Assembly (NCBI GenBank): GCA_037176705.1
Contig: CM073886.1
Coordinates: 90,927,501-90,991,500, forward strand
Source of the DNA: Molossus alvarezi
Taxonomy: Eukaryota; Chordata; Mammalia; Chiroptera; Molossidae
Direction of reading: 5' to 3'
Length of the DNA: 64,000 nucleotides
The position numbers and the translations under genes are program-made. Below the pieces are notes generated by a model. That model saw only the letters and a list, made by a program, of their open reading frames with translations. It was not told the origin of the DNA and ran no database searches. Numbering within the stretch: the first letter of the stretch is position 1; each line of letters starts with the position of its first letter. Below are positions 54,553 through 64,000 of this stretch, piece by piece.

Positions 54553-55640
54553 ATGACCCTCTGAAAATCTAACTCACTAATCAAAATTATTAATAATTCA
54601 TTTATTGATTTATCAGTCCCATCAATTATTTCATCATGATAAATTTTGGCTCCCTTTTAAGAATTTGCTTAATTTTATAAATTCTTACAGAACTATTTCT
54701 AGCCACACACTATACATCAGACGTAGTAATTACCTTTCTTCCATAACTCACATCTCCCAAGAAGTAAACTATGGATGAATTACATAATATTTACACTCCA
54801 ATGGTGCATCTATATTTTTTATCTACTTATTCATCCATGTAGGACGAGGCTTAGCACTATGGATCGTATACTCTTCTAGAAACATGAAACATTGCAATTA
54901 TCCTGTTGTTATAATGAGGGCCACAGCATTCACAGGCTATGTTCTACCATGAGGCACATGGTCTTGACACATCTCCTTTCAGCCACTCCTTATAATAGAA
55001 TCAGCCTAGCTGAATGGATCAGAGGATTCTCAGTTGATAAAGCTGCACTTAGCTGATTCTTCACCTTCCACTTCACCCTCCCATTTATTATTCAGCCCTT
55101 ATAATTGTTCATCTATTATTTCTTCATGAACCAGGACCTAACAATCCATCAGAAATTTCATATGACATGGATAAAATTCTTTTCTACTCATACTATCGAA
55201 TTAAAGATATTCTAATGAACTTTTATTTTTAATTCAGGTATTATTATTTTTTTCCAGGAGAACCAACAGTTATACTCCAGCCAATTGCCTCAACATTCCT
55301 CCACACATTAAGCCAGAATGATATTTCCTATTCACTTATGAAATTCTATCACCCATTCCCAGCAAATTAGGCAGCATACTAGCCCAAATTTTCTCCTTTC
55401 TAATTCTAGCTATCGTCCCAATACTACATACACCAAAACAACAAAGTATAATATTCCAATCTTTTAATCAATAATGATTTTCATCGCTAATAGCAGATCT
55501 ACTAACAGTGACATGAATTGGAGGACAACCAGTTGAACATCCATTTATCATCATCAGTAAACTAGCATCAATACTATATTTCCTTTTCATTTTTATACTT
55601 ATACCACTCATAAGTATGTGGGGAACAGTTTTCTAAAATA
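54553..55640 (+). pseudogene. MT-CYB (NUMT): Cytochrome b pseudogene
   Basis: ATG at 54553, then the mitochondrial-code reading includes NNSFIDLSVPSIISS near 54590, HTMHQT-like text at about 54710, and TFLETWN-like and VLPWGTW-like text near 54880-54960. Near 55500-55560 come [13 protein letters not shown] and later LMSMWGTVF. It is about 1.09 kb against 1.14 kb for intact CYTB, so several small deletions and frameshifts have accumulated. Cytochrome b is the membrane subunit of complex III; this copy cannot encode it. Confidence 0.95.
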
Positions 55641-55644
55641 AAAA

Positions 55645-55712
55645 ATCTTTGTAGTATATTTATTACTCTGATCTTGTAAACCAGAAAAGAAGAATACTTC
55701 TCCCAAAAAATG
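55645..55712 (+). pseudogene. Mitochondrial tRNA-Thr remnant
   Basis: ATCTTTGTAGTATATTTATT, then CTGATCTTGTAAACCAG (anticodon TGT) and AATACTTCTCCCA follow the mammalian trnT sequence immediately after CYTB. It marks the right end of the NUMT. Confidence 0.88.
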
Positions 55713-55715
55713 CCT

Positions 55716-56330
55716 GTTGGGGAGTTCCTAAAAAAAACAACAACAAATTAAACATAGAATTACCATATATTCCAGTGGTTCCATGTCTGGGTATATACCC
55801 CAAAGAATTAAAAACAAAAGCTTGAAAAGATACTTGTATGCCGGTGTTCATCACAGCACTATTTGTAATAGTCAAAAGGTGGAAGCAACCTGCATGTCCA
55901 CCAAGAGATGAATGTCTAAAGAAAATGTGGAATACACATAAAATGGAATATTATTCAGCCTCAAAAGGAAGGAAATTCTGACATATTCTACAACATAGAT
56001 AAAACTTGAGAACATTATGCTAAGTGAAATGAAGTCAGTCATAAAAAACAAATATTGATTATTCCACTTCTACGAGGTACCTAGAGTAGTCAAATTCATA
56101 GAAACAGAAATTAGAAGGATGGTTGCCAGAGGCTGGAGAAAAGAGAGGGTGTAGAGTTAGAGTTTAGTGGGCACAAAGTTTCAGTTGGACAAGAAGACAA
56201 GTTCTGGAGATGGATGATTGGTGATGGTTGTCAAACAATGTGAATGTACTTAATGGTACTGACCTGTGTGCTTAAAAATGGTTAAGTGGTCAATTTTGTT
56301 ATGAATATTATACAATTAAAGAAATAAAGA
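55716..56330 (+). mobile_element. L1 3' end bounding the NUMT on the right
   Basis: Opens with GGGGAGTTCCTAAAAAAAAC and ATTACCATATATTCCAGTGG, the same L1 position as the left boundary (47791-47862). It then continues through GTTCATCACAGCACTATTTG and TTATTCAGCCTCAAAAGGAA to the 3' UTR and an AAAGAAATAAAG tail. Diverged, mammalian-wide L1 type. Confidence 0.75.
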
Positions 56331-59300
56331 AAGTGCACAAGAACTTGTCATCTCCTAAACACTGTGCAGGTTTAGGGAAAAGATTCCAAGCCCACAGGAA
56401 AGAGGCATACCACCTACATAAGTGGGTCATGATATAGGACTACGGTGGAATGTTTTGTCATTCCCAGCTGCTCTTCCTGTTCCCCATCCTTGCCCTTTGC
56501 CATGTGACTTGAAATGGCCCCTGCATATCTGCCCCACTGACTTTGGGTTTGGCCATAGGACTTACTGTGGTTAGCCAATGGAATGTGAGCAAATGTGGTG
56601 TACTCTATATCCTGGCCTTTGGTGATTGGCTCTTTCGTTTGTTTTTCCTTCTGCATGAAATTGGCTTGGATGATTTCCATTTTGGATGTTTATTTCAGTG
56701 CATTACAAGCCCACATCCACACCAAGAACAAGGAGAAAATGTCAACAGGTGAGCAGATACTCCATGTAGCAACGAAGTGATCCTCTTTCCCGGCCTTCTC
56801 TCCATAATCCTCTCCCTCGATTCCTGATTAGGAGGAATGCTCCCGGAAAACATTGCCCTAGGTAGAATGTTCTTTTCTGCCACATGCCTGCTTCCCAACC
56901 TGGTGACTATTCTGAGATTCTGTTGTGATATCTGTCTTCCTCCAAATTTATCTGGAGAACTAAAGAGAGCTCATCCTTTTGAGCTCATGGGAAAACCCTG
57001 GAGCTCTTGCCAGAGCATCAAAGGAGAAAGGCCATTGCTTCAGAGAGACGGGAGTGTCCACACCTGGAGTGGAAAGAATGTTATTCACCTTAGCCCGATG
57101 CCTCAACTTTCCTCCTTAGCTTATATGAGTACATCTTCCCTTGTTCTTGCTTTTCTTCCCTATTTCAATATTCAAAATTTTTCTACTCCTAGTTGAAGTG
57201 TGTAAGTTGCTAAATCTGGGACAGATTCTTTCTTTCCCAATGTAACTCTACAGGAATTCTTGCCTGTTCCCTCAGTGTCTGCCCAAAATAGGTACAGTTA
57301 TGAGAGCTGCTGCTGCCCACAGAGTGTAGGCTTCTGTCCGCAGAGCTGTGGAGCAGACAGACGAATAAGAGAGGGGTTTTGCTAAGAAGGCCTGTGGCAG
57401 AAGCCGGGATGCACACACTTGCCAGACAGAAGATAACCCAAGATGATGTTCTTGACTTATTCTTGATTGCTAATTTCTTGTTGCTGTCCTGAACACAGAG
57501 TTAGAAGCAGTCTCTGCTCAGAGGGTGTTCAGTTTAAGCTGCCAGTGATATGCCCTGTGCACAGGGCTGGTCAATAAATATTATTTGATGAGCTGGCAGT
57601 CTGTCAGGAGGGCGGGACAAACTGGCTCTCCAAGTAGTTTAAGCACTCAGTCCAAGAGGAGAGACATGGGATTCTGCCAGAAGCCCAAGTCTGGCCTAGT
57701 TGAGAAATAGTAACAAAATGATAAATAATCATCTCTGTTTGTGAGCAGGGAGCTTTTTATACCACAGGACTCAGGGGCTTTTGAACACAGCTCCCAACCC
57801 TATCCAGTGGCCTCAGGAAGCTTTAAAGGTCAGGTTCATGACCGTTTTTTGAGGAGGATATGTTGAGTTAGGGAGACATGAGTCAGCTTTTCCAACATCA
57901 TATAGTACAAAGAACCCCAGAGTTTGGTTTTCTGCCTCTCGGCCAAAGGAGGCATTTTTTAGATCTCTCGCCTCCTTCACATGACTCTTCTGATACAATG
58001 TCACTCGCCAAACATCCAAAAAATTCTACTGCCCAGCACGGCTTTGGCTTTGAATTCAAGTTGGCAAAGAATTGGGGACACGAAATGGAAATCTGCCCCT
58101 AAAGGGGCAGGAGAACAGTGAAGCAGGAGAGAGTGTGGTCCAGGTCAATGTTCTCTGCTGGAGAGAACCAGACCCCTCTGCTGTCCATGATGTATGGCCC
58201 CCTCAAACAATAAACAGAAGAGACTCACCCCCCAGTGCTCAGATTGCCATCTGGGACACTGCATAACACAACTGGCAAATAACAGACTCCACATCTGGCT
58301 GGCTCAGCTCAGACCTATCTCTGAATATGAGCACATGGCTCAAAAGCCCCATGAGTGCCCACAGGAGCTGCTGCCTCCATTCAGGTAGTTTGAAATGCCT
58401 AAAACCAAATTAAAACAATAAGTTAAAATGGTTTCCCACAGGCATGGTTGCCAAGTTGATTATCAGCAAAGGGAAGAATCAATACACTGAATTATCCTGA
58501 AAGAATGAAATGGAAACCAAACAGTTTAACCAAAGAGGTAAGATGCTTAGTTTTTATAAAAATGTACCAGACATCACCAAAGAGGATAAAATACAAAACA
58601 GGAGTTGCCAGTCGGTAGAGACTTGGCATGTTGAGTGTGGTGGACCAGCTGTCCAAGATGACAGGATTGTTGTTGATGGGTATGGGCCTCTAGGGAGAAA
58701 GGCTTTGGATGGTGTTGCCATGGCCCGATCACAGTTGTTTACATCTGTTCCCCGGAATACTAAAACAGCATTGTACTCCAAACCCTGTGCCTCAGAAACC
58801 TAGCTGCTGCCCACTTGGAAGCACGGACATAATCTTCCAGGCCCAGGTCAACCAGGGGGCACAAGGTAACCCTGTGGTGGAAAAAGCACTAGATGATGTC
58901 TCAGAAGAGCTGTATTCCTCCTCTCTCATCTGTCTGACAGCACTGGCTTCAGTTCCCCTGAGGTGAAGTGGAGGCCATATTTACCTACCCCAATGTGTTG
59001 ATGTGAGGCTCACATGACTTCCTGAGAGTAAAATGCAAGGTCTCGAGTTGTCAGTGTTCCAGGGCTATTGCCTTGGCTTGTGGGAGATCTCAAGGTGGTC
59101 CTGTCCCGCCATCTCACTCACACATAGGGCTTGACCTGCCACTTCTCCCTTGATTCTTGAAGTGTGAGTGTGCTGTATCGTTGGATATTTCTATGGATTG
59201 TCACTCCTGTTGGATAATTGTCAACTAGCAATGGCAGCGATCCCCAGCATACGTCCTTGTTCCTGGAACATGTTTGCTAGAGTCCAGTGTTGGTTCCAAT

Positions 59301-61006
59301 TCAGGTAAAGATGTTCAAGATTCTGGAAAGGCTTAGTGTCTCTTACACCTGCCCCCAAGTACCAATCCTAAAGAAACTCACTTGCCAAATCCTGAAAATC
59401 AGCACTATTATCTCCATATTAGAGGAGATAACTGAGAAGCCAGGACTGAAAACTGAAATACAGCACTTAATGAGATGAAAAGTTTGGGATGATCACCATG
59501 AATGCATGAAAACAAATAAACATAGAAATCATGAACTGAAGTCTGATGGTGAAGGACTAAAACTGATGCATTTCGAGATGTCTACTCAGCCCCTCTTCTC
59601 TGAAACAGGCCTGCTCATCCACCAGGTATGAACCTCACAGTCATATTTGTGTCATATGGCCCCGCTTCCTCGGCTCTAGCTGATAAGGTAGAAATTCCCA
59701 AGGGAATTTCCCTGGGAAAGTGGAGCTGGGATTCAAGGATGCAGCCAGACTCTGGGCATGGCTGGACCTGAGGGACATGTAAACTTGTATGCTGTGGAGC
59801 AGACATCCTCTTCCATGTGCAGAGAAAACAGACCTAAGCAGAGAGCAGAGAAAGGAGACACACAGAGACATTCAGAGATGAGAGCCCATAGGGTCCCAAG
59901 GAGAGAGTGGGGGATTCAGTTCCTGACAGAGTTCTAGGGTCTGATTCTAGTCCCTTGTGAGACTCAGCTCTTTCCCTACTATTTCATGAGACACTCTGAA
60001 TCTTATACTATATCTTCCTTTTTTTACTTATACTAGAATGAGTTCATTCCTATTATTTTCCATTTGACTAACCTCAACAAACTCAAGAAACTTACAGGCA
60101 AATTCAGACCTTTGGACTTTATTTCCTATGCAGTGGAGACAGTGCACAGCAATCACTTAAACAATTTGTTGATGTACCTGACACAATATCTTGCACGTAA
60201 TAGCCACTCAATAAATGGTTCTTGAATTACAAATTCAAGATAGAACTTAAATCATGTGAAGGCACTATACCATATATAGTTCAGTAAAGGAGAGGAAGAA
60301 CATGAGAACAAACTATTGATAGATCATACTAATCTTCACGTCAATGGAATGATCTGTTCTTTAGGAAATGATGCCTGGGGGGGCCTCTGTTTCTTCGAGG
60401 TAGTCTATTTTCAGAATATGTCCATATATTCTGGCATCTAGTAGTGTTTGGATGGTACAAGAAAGGCGATGTTTAAGGAGCCTTTTATGTATGGTAATTA
60501 CAGACAGATGGATGTGAACTTCAGAATACTTCCAAGTAAAGATGTTTCCCAAATACATTTTATATAAATTCCCATATAAATATTAGACAAATTCTAGAAG
60601 GAAAAGCCTAGACACTTCCTTTTTAGTGATGTAGTACTTCTCAGCCATCTCTCATGCTATACTGGAAGGACCAGAAAGAAATGGACACAGACAAATGGGA
60701 GAAAAAGCACATAAATCATCATATGAGGGGACATAACATTAAAGAATGAGGTCTTGGACCAGAGATTATTTGGCGTGCAGATGAACTCTTAGTTTTTATA
60801 CCTGTCTTTAAATATTTTGAAATTGGAGAGAAATTCGACTTTTCATGAGAAGAGAAACCTACAGGGGCACCATTTTTTTGTCTAAAACAAGCAATATTAT
60901 ACTAATAGTATGTACATGGTATGTTTTTCCTGCCTCTTTTTCTTGTGCTTGGCTTCACAATGAGTCAGTCATAGAATCCATAACATTGTTTTGTAGGTAG
61001 ATCAAT

Positions 61007-61345
61007 GTCTTAGTCTATTTGAACTGTTGTAACAAAATACCACAGCCTGGGTAATTTATAAACAACAGAAATTATTTCTCACAGTTCTAGAGGGTGTGAA
61101 GTCCAGGATCAAGGTGTCACGTCTGGTTCATAGCTGGTGTCTCCTCGCTGTGTCTTCACATGGTCAAAAGTGCGAGGGAGCTCTGTGTGGTCTCTTTTAT
61201 AAGAGCACTAACGCCATTCATGAAGGCTTCTCCCTCATGTCCTAAGCACCTCCCAAAGTCACCATTTCCTCATAACCATTATCCTTGGGAATTAGAATTC
61301 CCATAGAAGAATTGGGGGGGGGGGGCATAAACATTCCGACATCAG
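61007..61345 (+). repeat. Dispersed mammalian repeat, copy 1
   Basis: Begins GTCTTAGTCTATTTGAACTG and continues with AACAAAATACCACAGCCTGG, CTCACAGTTCTAGAGGGTGT and TATAAGAGCACTAACGCCAT. A second copy lies at 61890. I recognise the family from other mammals but cannot name it reliably. Confidence 0.6.
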
Positions 61346-61889
61346 CAATTTGGTTCACATTTAAAACAACTACAAGAATTCTGCACAGGACCTATAGAAG
61401 GACAGACGGAAACTGGCCACCTCTCAGCAGCTAGTTCCCATCAGAGGCCATGTTCACAGAGGCTCATAAAGCCACCTAGAGGGAACATCGGGGGAGGTGA
61501 AAAATCAAGCTTCCTGATCACTGAATAATGGTAACATTCTTCCTTCACAAATTTCTCACTGACGTACAGAAAGTAATGCATGGTACATGCCACAGAAAAA
61601 TACAGAAAAATGCTGTAAATAGGTTAATATTTTTAATTACAACTTCAATGTATTACTCAGCTCATCTTGATTAATATCTACCTCCCCTCCTAGACAGTAA
61701 GTTCCTTGAGTGAGGACAGAGTCTTGTCTTTCTGGGTTCTGTTGTTGTTATTGTTCTGTACCCCAGGATCTGTCACAAACATCTTGTAAAGAATTGAAAT
61801 ACAGATGGATGGATGTTTGTTTTTAATAGTGTGCAACAGTTAAAGGAAACTACTTACTTGAATTCAGGGATTAACCGAAACTATCAAGT

Positions 61890-62262
61890 GCACTGTCTGA
61901 GCTTGAGCTACCATAACAAAGTATCATAGACTGGGTGACTTAAATGACATATTTATTCCTCCCAGTTCTGGAGGCTGGAAGTTCAAAATCAAGGTGCTGG
62001 AAGACTCGGTTCTTGGTGAGGGCCCTTGGTTGGCTTGTAGACAGTTACCTTCTTACTGTGTGCTTACATGGCAGAGAAAAAGAGAAAGTTCTGGCATTGA
62101 TTTCTTTTCTTATAAGGACACTAGTCTTATCATGGGGACCCCACCATCATGACCTCATTTAAACCTAAGTCCCTCTGAAAGTCCCACCTCTAAATACCAT
62201 CGCACTGGGGTGGGGGCTTCAGCATATGACTTTGGGGGAACACAAACATTCAGTCTATAACA
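61890..62262 (+). repeat. Dispersed mammalian repeat, copy 2
   Basis: AACAAAGTATCATAGACTGG, CCCAGTTCTGGAGGCTGGAA, ATAAGGACACTAGTCTTATC and CACAAACATTCAGTCTATAA are in the same order and orientation as copy 1. Confidence 0.6.
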
Positions 62263-62866
62263 TACACTTATTAGGAAAAGAAAACTTTCTGACTCACTCC
62301 AGCTCCACTATTCCTTTTGGAGGAAAGCTCATTAAGGCTGTACATTGGGTAGAGTTCTAATTTTCCACTTCTCTGAGGGCGCAGGAGGGCGGCCTGCCAT
62401 GTGGGAGAGTTTGAAGCAGGCTCTTTCCTATCCCGGGATGGGATTGGCCCTCCTGGCAGGTCGTCCTGCTGCTGTGACATTCTATCGGTGTCAGATTTCT
62501 TATCGTGGCCCCACATTTGACAAGCCGAGAAAGCTTCCCTCCAGAAATCAGCCATGGTAAAATTAGCCCCACCAAACTCCAAACAGGAAGCACCATGACT
62601 CTGCCAGCTGCACCTCGACAGGCGGACCCGGGGCAGCAGAAAGGGTCAGAATGTTTAAGCAAGATTGCTTGTGGCATGGGCCCCTTTAGCAGCTGTTATT
62701 GCTGCACTCGGACCCCAGATGGCTCTCCACAAGGCCCCTCAGGTCACCACAGGACAAGGGCCCAGGTCTCGCCACTGCAAACAGTCGTCAGGCACCATCC
62801 AATGGCATCTACTGGATGCTGGAAATACTGAACATTTGGAAGCTGTGGGGGAATTTGAGGGCTTGT

Positions 62867-62868
<2 letters not shown>

Positions 62869-62890
<22 letters not shown>
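62869..62890. repeat. (T)22 homopolymer
   Basis: Uninterrupted T run without a recognisable retroelement body beside it. Confidence 0.85.
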
Positions 62891-62897
<7 letters not shown>

Positions 62898-64000
62898 GGA
62901 CTTTATCGGGTGAGGGTGACCAGACAGAATTTTGATCTCTATTCCTGGAGAGGAAGAAAATTTAAAAATCATTTAATTATGACATTTGGGCTTAATATTC
63001 ACAAGTTCAAAGTTTTCCAACACCCTTCCGCAAAGCCTCTCAGCCTCCAAATGACTTCAGCTGCTCCGAGACAATCCACTCTGTGTCTGGGGCATCAGTT
63101 TGATTTACAGAGCATTTCAAAATATTTATATATTTTTTAGGGTTTCCATCACGGCCTCCGCCAATAACCTGCTGTGTTTGAAAATGTCTGGGCAGTAATT
63201 GTCATTGTTTGCAACAGCTATTTTGGACTCCAGTGAGGGCCGTGGCATTTCGTAGAATCTAGGAATGCAGTGACCAAAGTTGTATATATAATCCAAGTGA
63301 CCTCTTGGCTTCAGAACTCAACCCCCGAGAAAAAAAGGATAACAACAGCAAAACGTCTGTTTAATTTTTCTTCTGTAGTTGGTCAGTGGTACGTGGATTA
63401 TATGATGGCCAATTTGGCAAAAAGATGATTAGTGTAACAATTCCTTATAAGTACAAAACAATGGTGAATTAAACATACAAGAAAGAACATGACTGGCATG
63501 ATGGGCTCTTCTGACCCACTTCCCGACCTAAGTGTTTGCAGAGGAAATTGGATACTCAGGGGACGTCTGGGTCCTGTTATGACTCATCCTTCATGATGCA
63601 AGAGATTGTTTTTTACCAATTAAAAGAGGGCACTTTAATGTCACTTAAAAACAAGTTGCTAAAGGTCAAGAAGTTTATGTAAAAAAAAAAACCCCCAAAA
63701 CCCCACAAACTATTCAATATGAAAGAGACCCTTTTTAAGCCAGTAAATGAATTTACAAGTTGCCCTGCATGTTATTAGGGATTTAGTTTTTTTGGATCTT
63801 ATCAGTTTCTGACAGGCTCAGGTTACTCCCAAATTATTTTCTCCTTTTCTGTTGTTTCTTGTGCTCTTAGATACTATCTGGAAACTACACTGTTAAAGCC
63901 CTCCCAAAGTGTGAAACAGAGTTGTTAGACCTAAGCAAAGAATCGATAAACAGAATCTCTTGATTTTCAAGCATATCAGTGGTTTGGGTAACTCTTGGTA

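Larger units (their letters stand above)
47863..55713 (+). pseudogene. NUMT: nuclear copy of mitochondrial ND5-ND6-trnE-CYTB-trnT, interrupted by L1 and SINEs
   Basis: About 3 kb of mitochondrial sequence, once the insertions are removed, in the exact gene order of a mammalian mitochondrial genome: ND5 (codon about 200 to stop), ND6 on the opposite strand, tRNA-Glu, CYTB and tRNA-Thr. Nuclear residence is proven by an L1 (48298-52671) and two SINEs (52752-52977, 53191-53409) inserted within it, each with duplicated mitochondrial target sequence. All protein frames carry frameshifts and small deletions under the vertebrate mitochondrial code. It has no function I can infer. Confidence 0.96.
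56340..64000. other. Intergenic, no supportable gene
   Basis: No exon pairs with conserved coding content. Short overlapping ORFs of 60-119 codons are typical noise. Contains MIR-like ends near 57565 and 60190, two copies of one dispersed repeat (61007 and 61890), a G13 run near 61314 and a T22 run near 62869. 62380-62860 and 62990-63330 lack repeats and look unique. Confidence 0.5.

Noticed and set aside
54553..55640. A functional cytochrome b or organelle contamination of the assembly
   Set aside because: Frameshifts and deletions, plus nuclear L1 and SINE insertions inside the same mitochondrial tract, show it is an old nuclear copy.
43056..55713. CRISPR-like arrays or phage-like content among the repeats
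   Set aside because: Repeats are dispersed eukaryotic elements with target duplications; no regularly spaced short direct repeats were seen.
61007..62262. An endogenous retrovirus with two LTRs
   Set aside because: No gag, pol or env-like text between the copies, and the family is not one I can assign to an LTR with confidence.

Overview
The window is mammalian nuclear DNA, almost certainly from a bat and probably a yangochiropteran. The evidence is repeated tRNA-derived VES-type SINEs in both orientations, a mariner MITE with TA duplications, bat-style L1 3' ends, and spliced exons separated by kilobase introns. There is no operon-like or prokaryotic organisation.

Positions 1-38,250 hold the 3' part of one plus-strand gene, which I identify as ADAMTS6, a secreted metalloprotease of the thrombospondin-repeat family. 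Five coding exons can be placed from splice sites, frame and cysteine pattern: 1163-1292, 9810-10014, 18573-18749, 21363-21519 and 35070-35179. They encode the end of one thrombospondin type-1 repeat (TSR), three further TSRs, and the C-terminal PLAC domain, ending in TGA. The phases agree across every junction. A 3' UTR of about 3 kb follows. The catalytic exons and the promoter lie upstream of the window. The introns carry old MIR and L1 fragments, VES SINEs, an ORF1-only (HAL1-like) L1, and a long GGAA/GGGA purine tract.

Positions 38,250-47,770 and 56,340-64,000 are intergenic, with repeats but no supportable gene.

The most interesting region is 47,770-56,330. A roughly 3 kb nuclear copy of mitochondrial DNA (NUMT) runs colinearly through ND5 (3' two thirds), ND6, tRNA-Glu, CYTB and tRNA-Thr. 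After integration it was split by a 4.4 kb L1 flanked by an 18-bp perfect target duplication (itself ND5 sequence) and by two VES SINEs with their own duplications. The NUMT is bounded on both sides by the same stretch of an older L1, which suggests an unusual duplication of about 70-80 bp at the mitochondrial integration site. The result is a readable stack: old L1, then NUMT, then L1 and SINEs.
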